The notes under the pieces are model-generated. The model was not told the DNA's origin, ran no database searches, and saw nothing but the letters and a program-made list of their open reading frames with translations. Below are positions 1-7,233 of a DNA stretch of 14,732 nucleotides, in pieces. How positions within the stretch are numbered: the first letter of the stretch is position 1; each line of letters opens with the position of its first letter. The position numbers and the translations under genes were made by a program. The stretch comes from a bacterium (lineage in GTDB: Bacteria; Desulfobacterota; GWC2-55-46). The stretch is from assembly GCA_004298725.1 (NCBI GenBank), contig SCQA01000093.1, positions 1 to 14,732 of the forward strand, in the 5' to 3' direction.

Positions 1-72
1 ATTTCTCTTGGCGTCGCCATTGATATTCGCGACGTTCCGGCTGGAACGCCGGCCAAGTACACGCCGAGGTAA
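1..72 (+). CDS. PTS mannose/sorbose-family EIIB component, C-terminal fragment
   Basis: This frame is open from the window edge to TAA at 70-72 and encodes the last 23 residues of a protein whose start lies upstream. The tail contains IDIRDVPAG, which resembles the final strand of mannose/sorbose-family EIIB proteins (typically ending in a hydrophobic, basic, 'VP' segment). EIIB takes phosphate from EIIA on a histidine and passes it to the sugar carried by EIIC/EIID. The identification depends mostly on position: it directly precedes EIIC and EIID, the usual gene order. Its stop codon overlaps the GAGG ribosome binding site of the next gene, so the two are probably translationally coupled. 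The active-site histidine is outside the window. Confidence 0.6.
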   Translation: MSLGVAIDIRDVPAGTPAKYTPR

Positions 73-79
73 AGCGAAA

Positions 80-808
80 GTGTCCGGTAATCTGCTTTTC
101 GACGCCATATTTATTTCATTTGCCGGTGCGTTATTGTCGCTTGACAGAACCGCCGCTTTTCAGACTATGGCCGGAAGGCCGCTTGTGAGCGCCCCGATTA
201 TAGGGTACCTTGCCGGAAGCGTTCAGGCCGGCCTTGTCGTGGGCGTTACGCTTGAGCTTTTGCTTATGGGCGATTTGCCAGTCGGGACTTACGTGCCGTC
301 GCATGAGACTGGTCTTGCCGTGCTGGCAACGGCCGTTACCGTGGCCGCTATAAACGCCATGGGCATAAGGCCGTTTAACCCGGTCGGTTATGTTTATACG
401 TCAATGGCCATAGTTCCTTTGGCGCTTATTGTAAGTTTGCCCGTAGCAAGGGCGTATCGTTTCGCTGATACTTTGGCAAGAAGGTTTAACGCGCTGATAT
501 TCCATCTGGCCGAGCGTTCAATCGGCGCTCAGTCGGGTGCTATCAACCTTGTGAAATTCAATCTTTACGGTCTCGTTGTTTTTTTTGCCGCGCTTTGGGC
601 GGCGTTTTTATTGACCGTCTTTCCGCTTATGCTGATTACGCGCTCTCTCTTTTCCGGAGCGGTATTTCCGAGGTTTTTGCATTCTGCTTTTGCCGGAACG
701 ATTCTGCTTGGCGTAGCGTCCGCGCTTACCGCCGTTGGAACAAGCAGAAAAGAGCTTGTTTTTTTCGCCGCCGGGGCGCTCGCGTCTATTTTAATGACGG
801 TCATTTGA
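80..808 (+). CDS. PTS mannose/sorbose-family EIIC permease subunit
   Basis: This is the integral membrane subunit that, with EIID, forms the sugar channel of a mannose-family PTS. I chose the GTG at 80 as start because GAGG at 66-69 sits 10 nt upstream, and because the upstream in-frame TTG at 8 would overlap the EIIB tail and add a non-hydrophobic leader. The product is 242 residues, slightly shorter than the family's usual length of about 260. The N-terminus shows the EIIC pattern LDRTAAFQTMAGRPLVSAP (about residues 21-39), then GYLAG and LELLLMGDLPVG, then several hydrophobic segments to the C-terminus. EIID starts 15 bp downstream. The substrate cannot be read from the sequence; partial mannose-type systems in related bacteria can be regulatory rather than strong transporters (family knowledge). 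Confidence 0.85.
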   Translation: MSGNLLFDAIFISFAGALLSLDRTAAFQTMAGRPLVSAPIIGYLAGSVQAGLVVGVTLELLLMGDLPVGTYVPSHETGLAVLATAVTVAAINAMGIRPFNPVGYVYTSMAIVPLALIVSLPVARAYRFADTLARRFNALIFHLAERSIGAQSGAINLVKFNLYGLVVFFAALWAAFLLTVFPLMLITRSLFSGAVFPRFLHSAFAGTILLGVASALTAVGTSRKELVFFAAGALASILMTVI

Positions 809-823
809 CGTTATGGCGATATT

Positions 824-1588
824 ATGATTTCTAAAAAATCGTTTTTAAAGGTTTTCATCGGCTCGTTCTTTATACAGGCGGCGTGGAGCTTTGAAAAGAT
901 GCAGACTCTCGGTTTTGCCGCGGCCATATCTCCGGCGATAAAAGATGTTTTCAAGGACGACGCGCAATCAGGGAACTTGGCCATGCGCCGCCACATGTCG
1001 TTTTACAACGCGCACCCGTACATGGCTTCTCCTGTGCTTGGCGCGGCCATAAAACTTGAAGAGGCCGGCATGAGGGGCGAGTGTCCGGTTGACAACGCTC
1101 TGCGTTTCAGGTCAAGGGTTATGGCGCCTCTCAGCGCCATCGGAGATTTATTCTTCTGGGGGGCCCTTCGTCCGCTTGCGTCGTGCGCCGGCATACTTGC
1201 CGCGCTTATATGGGGGTTATGGGGGCCGGTGGTCTTTTTAGCGGTTTATAACGTTTTTCATATTTCGGCAAGGTGGTTTGGCCTTAAGAAAGGCTACGCG
1301 CTCGGCGAGGCGGTTATAGGTTTTGTAACATCTCTTGCGCTTCCCAGATGGGGAGCAAGGGCAAGGCTTGCGAGCGCTTTTATGCTTGGTTTTTTTCTTG
1401 CCTACGGTATTCGCCTATCGCTTAACATGGCGGATGTCCGGGCGCTCGCCCCTTCCTCGATCGCTTTTGCCGCGGCGCTTGTTCTTGTCGCTGTATTTTC
1501 TCTGCTGTTGAAACGGGGCTGGAAGGTCGCGGGGCTTGTTTATCTCGCGACTATTCCGCTAATTATAATAGGGGTGCTCTTTTTTTGA
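824..1588 (+). CDS. PTS mannose/sorbose-family EIID subunit
   Basis: This is the second membrane subunit of the mannose-family PTS and partners EIIC in sugar translocation. The 254-residue product has the hallmark order of EIID: an amphipathic N-terminus with FFIQAAWSFEKMQTLGF (about residues 15-31), then RRHMSFYNAHPYMASPVLGA (about 55-74), then LEEAG, with a hydrophobic C-terminal half ending in membrane segments (about 190-254). Length is slightly below the usual 270-290. The ATG at 824 has no clear Shine-Dalgarno sequence (GTTATGGCGATATT precedes it), so translation may depend on coupling with EIIC 15 bp upstream. Its TGA stop at 1586-1588 lies two bases before the HPr start, so the genes form one operon. 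Confidence 0.9.
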   Translation: MISKKSFLKVFIGSFFIQAAWSFEKMQTLGFAAAISPAIKDVFKDDAQSGNLAMRRHMSFYNAHPYMASPVLGAAIKLEEAGMRGECPVDNALRFRSRVMAPLSAIGDLFFWGALRPLASCAGILAALIWGLWGPVVFLAVYNVFHISARWFGLKKGYALGEAVIGFVTSLALPRWGARARLASAFMLGFFLAYGIRLSLNMADVRALAPSSIAFAAALVLVAVFSLLLKRGWKVAGLVYLATIPLIIIGVLFF

Positions 1589-1590
1589 TT

Positions 1591-1872
1591 ATGACCGGAA
1601 ACGCGGCGATAAAAACATTCACCATAAGAAATAAATTTGGGCTTCACGCGAGGGCGGCGGCGCAGTTTGTTCAGCTTGCGAGCAAATTCACCTCGGATAT
1701 ATTCGTTGATAAGAACGGACAGGAAGTCAACGGCAAGAGCATTATGGGCATACTTATTCTTGCCGCGGCTCAGGGCGTTCAAATAACCGTAAAGGCCGAC
1801 GGCTGTGACGCCGATGACGCGATTAACGCGCTTGGCGCGCTTATAGACAACGGTTTTGGCGAGGAGTGTTAG
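1591..1872 (+). CDS. ptsH: Phosphocarrier protein HPr with kinase-type serine site
   Basis: HPr is the small soluble phosphocarrier that takes phosphate from Enzyme I and hands it to EIIA domains. The ATG at 1591 gives 93 residues, close to the family norm of 85-95. The catalytic histidine is His19 in NKFGLHARAAAQFV. A second signature, VNGKSIMGILILAAAQG, places Ser50 where HPr kinase/phosphorylase modifies Ser46 in Firmicutes and many Gram-negatives. That suggests control by an HprK encoded elsewhere (inference). The gene is packed between EIID (2-nt gap) and Enzyme I (2-nt gap), so expression is almost certainly operonic. An in-frame TTG at 1585 is a possible but poorer start. Confidence 0.93.
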   Translation: MTGNAAIKTFTIRNKFGLHARAAAQFVQLASKFTSDIFVDKNGQEVNGKSIMGILILAAAQGVQITVKADGCDADDAINALGALIDNGFGEEC

Positions 1873-1874
1873 GC

Positions 1875-3656
1875 ATGGAAGAATTTGACGCCCAAAAGCG
1901 CGTATTGCTTCTTAAAGGCATAGGCGTATCGCCTGGCATTGTTATTGGCACGGCATACCTGCTTGATCGCGGCATCGTCGAGACGGCGCATTTTTGCCAT
2001 TTGACCGCATCCGAGACGGACAACGAAGTTGAGAGGTTTAAAGGCGCCCTTAAAGAATCAAGGGACCAGCTTGCCCGCATAAAAAAGAAGCTTGAAACCG
2101 ACGGAAAAGGCAAGGAGCATATCCGTATAATAGACGCCCATCTTATGATTTTACGCGACAATATGCTGATAAACGACACTGTAAAGGTCATACGCGACGA
2201 GCGCGTGAACGCCGAGTGGGCGCTGAAAAAAGTCCTTAAAGACCTTATCGAGTTTTTTGACAGAATGGACGACGAGTATTTGAGGCAGAGAAGCTCCGAC
2301 ATAGAGCATATAGTAAACAGGGTTCTGTTAAACCTTACGGGTAAAAAACATGAGAGCATAACCGACATAAAGACGCCGTCAATAATAGTCGCGCACGATC
2401 TTACTCCAGCGGATACCGCGCTTATGAATAAGAGCGTCATTTCCGGCTTTCTTACGGATGTCGGCGGTTCTACGTCACACACCGCCATTATGGCGCGCGC
2501 GCTTGAGATACCGGCTGTCGTCGGCCTTGAGTCTATTACCAGAAGCGTTGAAGCCGGAGGCACGGTAATCATAGACGGCACTACCGGCACGGTTATAGTG
2601 AACCCGTCTGAGAGCGTCGTCGAGGTATATAAAAAACGGCAGGAAAAATATTTAAGCTATGGAAGGGAGCTTTTTCATTACCGCGACCTGCCGTCAGAAA
2701 CAAAAGACGGCAGGCGCATACGCCTTATGGGCAACATGGAGATGGTTGACGAAATAGACACGCTTCTTCACCACGGCGCCGAAGGAATAGGCCTTTACCG
2801 GACGGAGTTTTTGTACCTTAACCGCAAGGACTCTCCTACCGAGGAAGAACACGTAAAGGCTTACAGGCAGGTGGCTAAAAAGATGGCCCCTTATCCGGCA
2901 ATAATACGCACGCTTGACGTCGGAGGCGATAAGCTTATACTTGACGGCAATGAGTACGACGAAATAAATCCGGCCATGGGGCTTCGAGCTATACGATACT
3001 GCCTTAAAAACCCGGGCATATTTAAAACTCAACTGAGAGGGATACTCCGGGCGAGCGCGTCCGGAAAGCTGAAGGTCATGTTTCCGATGATATCCGGCAT
3101 AGATGAAATACGCCACGCAAAGGTGATACTTGAAGAGGCAAAGGCCGAGCTGAAGGCCGAGGGCAAGGCGTTTGACCCGGATATAAAAGTGGGCGTCATG
3201 ATAGAAATACCTTCCGCCGCGATAATAGCCGACCTTATCGTCAAGGAGGTTGATTTTATTTCCATAGGCACTAACGATCTTTTGCAGTACAGCCTTGCCA
3301 TAGACAGAGTCAACGAGCACGTGGCATACCTTTACGAGCCTTTTCACCCGGCTGTTTTGCGTATTATAAAGACGGTTGCCGACGCCGCGGCAAACGCCGG
3401 AGTTAGCGCCGGAGTATGCGGCGAAATGGCCGGTGAGGCGCCTTACGCCCTTATTCTGCTCGGCTTCGGCATTGAGCATCTCAGCATGAACGCCGTGTCG
3501 CTTTTGAAGGTAAAAAGGCTTGTGCGCTCCGTAAGTTACGCCGAAACAAAGAAGATATGCAAGAATATACTCAACCTACCCACCGCAAGGGATGTTGAGC
3601 AATACATCAGCTCAAAGCTTCCGGATATTTATAAAAAAGAAGAGTTCTGGAATTAA
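1875..3656 (+). CDS. ptsI: PTS Enzyme I (phosphoenolpyruvate-protein phosphotransferase)
   Basis: Enzyme I autophosphorylates with PEP and phosphorylates HPr, the first step of the PTS cascade, in the cytoplasm. The ATG at 1875 gives 593 residues, within the family range, with GAGGAG at 1861-1866 as ribosome binding site; an in-frame GTG at 1866 lies inside that site and is less likely. Domain order is standard: an N-terminal helical HPr-binding region; the phosphohistidine motif GGSTSHTAIMARALEIPAVVG-like block with His203; then a TIM barrel with YRTEFLY (Arg309), TLDVGGDK, the PEP-utiliser signature DFISIGTNDLLQY (about residues 460-472), and GVCGEMAG with the catalytic Cys515. No key residue is missing. 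It is the last gene of the PTS operon; a repeat array starts 3 nt after its stop. Confidence 0.97.
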   Translation: MEEFDAQKRVLLLKGIGVSPGIVIGTAYLLDRGIVETAHFCHLTASETDNEVERFKGALKESRDQLARIKKKLETDGKGKEHIRIIDAHLMILRDNMLINDTVKVIRDERVNAEWALKKVLKDLIEFFDRMDDEYLRQRSSDIEHIVNRVLLNLTGKKHESITDIKTPSIIVAHDLTPADTALMNKSVISGFLTDVGGSTSHTAIMARALEIPAVVGLESITRSVEAGGTVIIDGTTGTVIVNPSESVVEVYKKRQEKYLSYGRELFHYRDLPSETKDGRRIRLMGNMEMVDEIDTLLHHGAEGIGLYRTEFLYLNRKDSPTEEEHVKAYRQVAKKMAPYPAIIRTLDVGGDKLILDGNEYDEINPAMGLRAIRYCLKNPGIFKTQLRGILRASASGKLKVMFPMISGIDEIRHAKVILEEAKAELKAEGKAFDPDIKVGVMIEIPSAAIIADLIVKEVDFISIGTNDLLQYSLAIDRVNEHVAYLYEPFHPAVLRIIKTVADAAANAGVSAGVCGEMAGEAPYALILLGFGIEHLSMNAVSLLKVKRLVRSVSYAETKKICKNILNLPTARDVEQYISSKLPDIYKKEEFWN

Positions 3657-3658
3657 AT

Positions 3659-3778
3659 GCAGTGGTTAGCGGCGAGTGATTAGTGGACAGTGATTGGTGG
3701 TCAGTGAATAGTGTTTAGAAAAAAATGAATTAACAACCGCTCTCCGCTATCAAGTAATCACTGTTCGCTAACCACTGC
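3659..3778. repeat. Inverted array of degenerate 7/14-bp repeats between ptsI and metK
   Basis: On the plus strand four 14-bp units run head to tail: AGTGGTTAGCGGCG (3661-3674), AGTGATTAGTGGAC (3675-3688), AGTGATTGGTGGTC (3689-3702) and AGTGAATAGTGTTT (3703-3716). Each reads as two heptamers close to AGTGRTT. After an A-rich loop (3717-3734), three related units run on the opposite strand (3776 back to 3735), beginning AGTGGTTAGCGAAC and AGTGATTACTTGAT. The outer arms, 3659-3682 and 3755-3778, pair at 21 of 24 positions, including a perfect 13-bp outer stem. The transcript could fold into a long imperfect hairpin just after ptsI, but without a clean U tract. It resembles dispersed heptameric intergenic repeats; whether it recurs in the genome cannot be seen here. 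Confidence 0.75.
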
Positions 3779-3835
3779 TTTTAATTTGTTGATTTTCTCA
3801 GGCGCATGTTGTAAATTTAATTCTGTTTTTTTCAA

Positions 3836-3863
3836 TTGACAATTCACTTGAAAGATTTAATAA
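3836..3863 (+). promoter_or_regulatory. Candidate sigma-70-type promoter for metK
   Basis: A perfect TTGACA (3836-3841) is followed after 16 nt by TAATAA (3858-3863) in an AT-rich stretch about 50 bp upstream of metK. The metK ribosome binding site AAAGGAGG is at 3892-3899, 12 nt before its ATG. The -35 box is convincing; the -10 is approximate. The region between the repeat array and metK contains no recognisable riboswitch. Confidence 0.45.
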
Positions 3864-3911
3864 TTAAAAATTCTTTATGCTGGTAAATTTGAAAGGAGGG
3901 CTGTAATATAA

Positions 3912-5084
3912 ATGGCAAGAAGAGGAAAAAGAGAGTTTTTATTCACTTCGGAATCGGTAACGGAAGGTCATCCAGATAAAGTCGCCGACCAAATATCAGA
4001 TTCTATACTTGACGCGCTGTTGGCGGTCGACCCGAAGAGCAGGGTTGCTTGTGAAACGCTTGTTACCACCGGCCTTGCGCTTATAGCCGGTGAAATTACG
4101 ACTACCGCGAAGATAAATTACCCCGACATAGTAAGAGAAACTATAAAGGACATCGGCTATACCGATGCGTCAATGGGTTTTGACTACAAGACCTGCGCGG
4201 TCATGGTAACTCTTGACAGGCAGTCGCCGGATATCGCCATGGGAGTTGACACCGGCGAAGTTAAGGAGCAAGGCGCCGGGGACCAGGGCTTGATGTTCGG
4301 TTACGCGTGCGACCACACGCCGGAACTTATGCCGATGCCCATACATTTTGCCCATGCCATAACGCATAAGCTTGCCGAAGTGAGAAAGAGCGGACTGCTG
4401 AACTTCATACGCCCGGACGGCAAGAGCCAGGTGACTATAAATTACGTCAACGGCAGGCCGTCTACGGTTAATACGGTGGTTGTTTCCACTCAACATTCGC
4501 CGGACGTATCGCACGCAAAGCTTAAAGAGGCCGTTATCGAAGAGGTCATCAAAAAAGTAATACCGGCCAACGTATTGACTAAGGACACCAAGTACCATAT
4601 AAACCCGACCGGCCAGTTCATAGTAGGCGGCCCGCACGGCGACTGCGGACTTACCGGTAGAAAGATAATAGTTGACACTTACGGCGGACACGGAAGCCAC
4701 GGCGGCGGAGCCTTCTCCGGTAAAGACCCGTCAAAGGTTGACAGGAGCGCTTCGTACCTTGCGAGGTATATCGCCAAGAACGTCGTCGCGGCCGGCCTTG
4801 CGGCGGAGTGCGAAGTTCAGCTCGCGTACGCCATAGGCGTAGCGGAGCCGGTTTCCGTCATGGTTGACACCTTCGGCACGGAGAAGATTCCGGTCGAGAA
4901 GATTGAAGAATTGGTAAAGGCGAACTTCCGCATGAAGCCGGCGGAGCTTATAAAGGACCTTGACCTTTTAAGGCCTATATACAGGGCGACGGCCTCTTAT
5001 GGCCACTTCGGCAGGACAGGCGACGGTTTCAGGTGGGAAAGAACCGACAAGGCCGCCGCGTTAAAGAAGGCCGCAGGCATTTAA
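3912..5084 (+). CDS. metK: S-adenosylmethionine synthetase
   Basis: MetK condenses ATP and methionine to S-adenosylmethionine, releasing phosphate and pyrophosphate. The 390-residue product matches the family length. Recognisable motifs are FTSESVTEGHPDKVADQISD at residues 11-30, including the ATP-site His20; GAGDQGLMFGYA starting at residue 121; and the P-loop-like GGGAFSGKDPSKVDRSA (264-280). DKYH-type and GRTGDGFRWE-like C-terminal segments are also present. The ATG at 3912 is supported by AAAGGAGG at 3892-3899. It lies 253 bp before ahcY in the same orientation, so SAM synthesis and SAH removal are encoded together. A candidate TTGACA promoter lies upstream. Nothing in the sequence suggests loss of function. 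Confidence 0.98.
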   Translation: MARRGKREFLFTSESVTEGHPDKVADQISDSILDALLAVDPKSRVACETLVTTGLALIAGEITTTAKINYPDIVRETIKDIGYTDASMGFDYKTCAVMVTLDRQSPDIAMGVDTGEVKEQGAGDQGLMFGYACDHTPELMPMPIHFAHAITHKLAEVRKSGLLNFIRPDGKSQVTINYVNGRPSTVNTVVVSTQHSPDVSHAKLKEAVIEEVIKKVIPANVLTKDTKYHINPTGQFIVGGPHGDCGLTGRKIIVDTYGGHGSHGGGAFSGKDPSKVDRSASYLARYIAKNVVAAGLAAECEVQLAYAIGVAEPVSVMVDTFGTEKIPVEKIEELVKANFRMKPAELIKDLDLLRPIYRATASYGHFGRTGDGFRWERTDKAAALKKAAGI

Positions 5085-5113
5085 CAGCGTAAGCTGGTTT
5101 AACATGACACGCT

Positions 5114-5142
5114 CCGGCCACCGTAAAAAATACGGTTGCCGG
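5114..5142 (+). terminator. Hairpin after metK, possible weak terminator
   Basis: The arms CCGGCCACCGTA (5114-5125) and TACGGTTGCCGG (5131-5142) pair at 11 of 12 positions around an AAAAA loop, 30 bp after the metK stop. The following bases, TTCTGTGTTT, are U-rich but interrupted. It could be a weak terminator or the first element of a structured metK-ahcY leader. Confidence 0.4.
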
Positions 5143-5197
5143 TTCTGTGTTTAAGGTTGCGTAATACTCCGCTAACGCGGCAAATTTTGGATCGGGC

Positions 5198-5241
5198 GCC
5201 CGGCTTTGCTCCGCCCTTAAAAGAGCGGGGCAAAACCGGGC
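5198..5241 (+). other. Long GC-rich hairpin in the metK-ahcY spacer
   Basis: The left arm (5198-5216) and right arm (5223-5241) form a 19-position stem with two mismatches and one G-U pair, closed by a loop of six A/T bases. It has no U tract after it (CTATATAAAC follows), so it is not a standard terminator. It sits between the metK-proximal hairpin and a further pair of hairpins before ahcY. Confidence 0.6.
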
Positions 5242-5249
5242 TATATAAA

Positions 5250-5307
5250 CGGTAAATACCTTACCGACAATCATCGCCATTTGTGGCAATTCTTGCCATA
5301 AATGGCG
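5250..5307 (+). other. Two hairpins immediately upstream of the ahcY ribosome binding site
   Basis: A small perfect stem, CGGTAA (5250-5255) with TTACCG (5261-5266), is followed by a 15-bp stem with arms 5275-5289 and 5293-5307, which pair fully with one G-U and close on a TTC loop. The second hairpin ends about 22 nt before the ahcY Shine-Dalgarno GGAGGAG (5330-5336). Its position fits a 5' UTR element affecting ahcY expression or mRNA stability. I do not recognise the SAH or SAM riboswitch consensus in it. Confidence 0.6.
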
Positions 5308-5338
5308 GGGTAATTGAATACGAAAAAACGGAGGAGAG

Positions 5339-6595
5339 ATGAATCATCATATTAAAGACATTGCTTTAAGCGCTAAAGGCAAAAAGAGAATTGAGTGGGC
5401 TGAGCTTGATATGCCTGTGCTTCGCCAGGTTAAAGACAACTTTTCAAAGAAGAAGCCGCTTAAAGGCGTAAAGATTGCGGCGTGCCTGCACGTTACGACT
5501 GAAACGGCGAACCTCGCCATTACGCTTAAAGAGGGCGGAGCGGACGTTACCCTTTGCGCTTCAAATCCGCTCAGTACGCAGGACGACGTTGCCGCGTCGC
5601 TTGTAAAGGACTTTAAAATACCGGTTTTCGCCATAAAGGGCGAAGACAACAAGACGTATTACAGCCATCTGAACGCTACGCTTGACAAGAAGCCTAACAT
5701 TACCATGGACGACGGCGCCGACCTCGTTTCCGTTCTTCACAGTGAAAGGACTAATCTGATTGACGGCATAATCGGTTCAACTGAAGAGACGACAACCGGA
5801 GTGATAAGGCTTAAAAGCCTTGCCGCGGCCAAGCTTTTGAAGTTTCCCGTCATCGCCGTGAACGACGCTTCAACCAAACACTTCTTTGACAACCGCTACG
5901 GCACGGGTCAGTCAACGCTTGACGGAATGCTGAGAGCCACTAACAGGCTTCTTGCAGGCTCCAACTTTGTCGTATGCGGCTACGGCTGGTGCGGCAAGGG
6001 CGTGGCCATGAGGGCAAGGGGCATGGGTTCCAACGTGATAGTGACTGAAATAGACCCGCTGAAGGCGCTTGAAGCGGTTATGGACGGCTTTCGCGTAATG
6101 CCCATAGCCGAGGCCGCTTCGATAGGAGACTTCTTCTGCACGGTAACCGGCAATTTGAACGTCATAAGAAAAGAGCACTTCATCAAGATGAGAGACGGCG
6201 CGATTGTAGCCAACTCCGGCCACTTTAACGTGGAGCTTGACCTTGTGGGCTTGAAAGCCGCGTCAAAGCGCGTAAGAGAAGCAAGAGAATTTGTCGAGGA
6301 GTACGAACTCAAGAACGGCAGGAAAGTTTGCGTGCTTGGCGAAGGCAGGCTTGTAAACCTCGCGGCGGCCGAAGGCCACCCTGCGAGCGTTATGGACATG
6401 AGTTTTGCCAATCAGGCTCTTGGCGGCGATTTTCTTGTGAAAAAGGGCGGTACGCTCAGTAATATGGTTTACACTGTGCCGGAGGAAATTGATAAGGAAA
6501 TAGCGCGCCTTAAACTTGCCGCGCTTGGCGTTAAGATAGACACGCTTACAAAAGAACAGAAGAAGTACCTTGCATCATGGGAGATGGGTACATAG
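5339..6595 (+). CDS. ahcY: Adenosylhomocysteinase (SAH hydrolase)
   Basis: AhcY reversibly splits S-adenosylhomocysteine to adenosine and homocysteine using tightly bound NAD, relieving product inhibition of methyltransferases. The 418-residue product is the short form, without the insert of about 40 residues found in many proteobacterial and eukaryotic enzymes, as in archaeal and thermophile-type homologues. Visible motifs: CLHVTTETANL with His51; MDDGADLV near residue 123; STEETTTGV with Glu150; NDASTKHFFDNRYGTGQS with Lys180 and Asp184; and the NAD Rossmann loop VVCGYGWCGKGVAM (211-224). It ends in SWEMGT rather than the KYRY-type tail. The ATG at 5339 has GGAGGAG only 2 nt upstream. A strong terminator follows, closing the metK-ahcY unit. 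Confidence 0.97.
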   Translation: MNHHIKDIALSAKGKKRIEWAELDMPVLRQVKDNFSKKKPLKGVKIAACLHVTTETANLAITLKEGGADVTLCASNPLSTQDDVAASLVKDFKIPVFAIKGEDNKTYYSHLNATLDKKPNITMDDGADLVSVLHSERTNLIDGIIGSTEETTTGVIRLKSLAAAKLLKFPVIAVNDASTKHFFDNRYGTGQSTLDGMLRATNRLLAGSNFVVCGYGWCGKGVAMRARGMGSNVIVTEIDPLKALEAVMDGFRVMPIAEAASIGDFFCTVTGNLNVIRKEHFIKMRDGAIVANSGHFNVELDLVGLKAASKRVREAREFVEEYELKNGRKVCVLGEGRLVNLAAAEGHPASVMDMSFANQALGGDFLVKKGGTLSNMVYTVPEEIDKEIARLKLAALGVKIDTLTKEQKKYLASWEMGT

Positions 6596-6625
6596 ACATA
6601 TTCATAACTTGTTCTGCGCTGAATG

Positions 6626-6656
6626 AAGGCGGGCCTCTAACGGGCCCGCCTTTTTT
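6626..6656 (+). terminator. Rho-independent terminator after ahcY
   Basis: AAGGCGGGCC (6626-6635) pairs perfectly with GGCCCGCCTT (6643-6652) around a 7-nt loop and runs straight into TTTTTT (6651-6656). It lies about 30 bp after the ahcY stop and is the clearest intrinsic terminator in the window. Confidence 0.93.
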
Positions 6657-6889
6657 ATTGCACTTAAGTAGGGAAGACTCAGCTTGTGCTGAGATATAAA
6701 GCGGTTTAAAAACATTTATTGCCGCGTTTGACCAAGAACAATCAACGGCTCCCGCCGCGAATTTGCGCTTATTCTTAGCAACACAAAATAATCAACTAAA
6801 AAAACCTGAAAAGCAACAATCTAATCAGCGCATAAAATTCGCTTTTTTACATTGCATAGAGCTACCCGTCATTTATTTTCAAATATGTG

Positions 6890-7014
6890 AACAGTTTTGC
6901 TAATCAAGCGTATCTTTATGATTTGACAGCGTAATGGTACATGATAGAAGCATTTGCAAGCCTATCCTGTATTTTAGTAAACAAATATATGATAAAGATG
7001 TAACAGTTTTGCTA
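6890..7014. repeat. Direct repeat of a 13-mer (AACAGTTTTGCTA) 112 bp apart
   Basis: AACAGTTTTGCTA occurs at 6890-6902 and 7002-7014, each preceded by a similar A/T-rich flank (AAATATGTG and AAAGATGT). Both copies lie upstream of the promoter candidates for the regulator gene. The spacing and identity suggest paired binding sites, possibly for the adjacent AraC-type protein, but this is inference; AT-rich sequence makes chance repeats more likely. Confidence 0.5.
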
Positions 7015-7156
7015 CAATAAATTCAAAATGGATTTAATTAAACTATAATGTGTATTATTTGCTTTTTTTTAAATAAAAATAAACAAGTTTTGTGCGTAAT
7101 TAGGTGCTAAAACGAAATATTATCCTAATAAGTAACATTAAGGGTTGATTTTAGTA

Positions 7157-7185
7157 TTGATTAAATTTTTGTTTTAAAGTATAAG
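7157..7185 (+). promoter_or_regulatory. Candidate promoter for the REC-AraC regulator
   Basis: TTGATT (7157-7162) and TATAAG (7180-7185) are separated by 17 nt, the best-spaced pair near the gene. Transcription would begin around 7192, which makes the ATG at 7192 too close to be a start and supports the ATG at 7234. A second candidate with a perfect -10, TTCAAA (7022-7027)/TATAAT (7044-7049), lies further upstream. Confidence 0.5.
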
Positions 7186-7233
7186 TTTTATATGCTTGGA
7201 AGTTATTCATATAACAAGGGAGACAACCTGAAA

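Larger units (their letters stand above)
6660..7190. other. AT-rich gene-free region upstream of the response regulator
   Basis: About 530 bp with no ORF I can support; its base composition is far more AT-rich than the neighbouring genes. It holds a small perfect stem, CTCAGC (6678-6683) with GCTGAG (6688-6693), a repeated 13-mer at 6890 and 7002, and several promoter-like pairs: TTGACA (6923-6928)/TAGAAG (6945-6950), TTCAAA (7022-7027)/TATAAT (7044-7049), and TTGATT (7157-7162)/TATAAG (7180-7185). A 20-codon ATG frame at 6940 lacks a ribosome binding site. The region could be an extended regulatory region, a small-RNA locus or imported DNA; the sequence does not decide. Confidence 0.55.

Noticed and set aside
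1841..2590. Long antisense ORF across ptsI
   Set aside because: It is a shadow of the ptsI reading frame; its translation is serine-rich and has no recognisable motif. The antisense ORFs at 2694-3479 and 4170-4700 are similar shadows of ptsI and metK.
3659..3778. CRISPR array
   Set aside because: Units are only 7-14 bp, directly adjacent, degenerate and inverted, with no spacers and no cas genes.
3877..3906. Nine-codon leader peptide before metK
   Set aside because: It overlaps the metK ribosome binding site, has no binding site of its own and encodes nothing suggestive such as a run of methionines.
3780..3911. SAM riboswitch upstream of metK
   Set aside because: The leader is AT-rich, too short and lacks the paired conserved blocks of the SAM classes I know.
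5085..5338. Known SAH riboswitch upstream of ahcY
   Set aside because: The spacer is structured, but I could not find the conserved core sequences of the SAH class; a covariance-model search would be needed to call it.
6937..6960. Sigma-54-type promoter (TGGTAC...TTTGC)
   Set aside because: The distance between the GG and GC elements is two bases too long for sigma-54 recognition.
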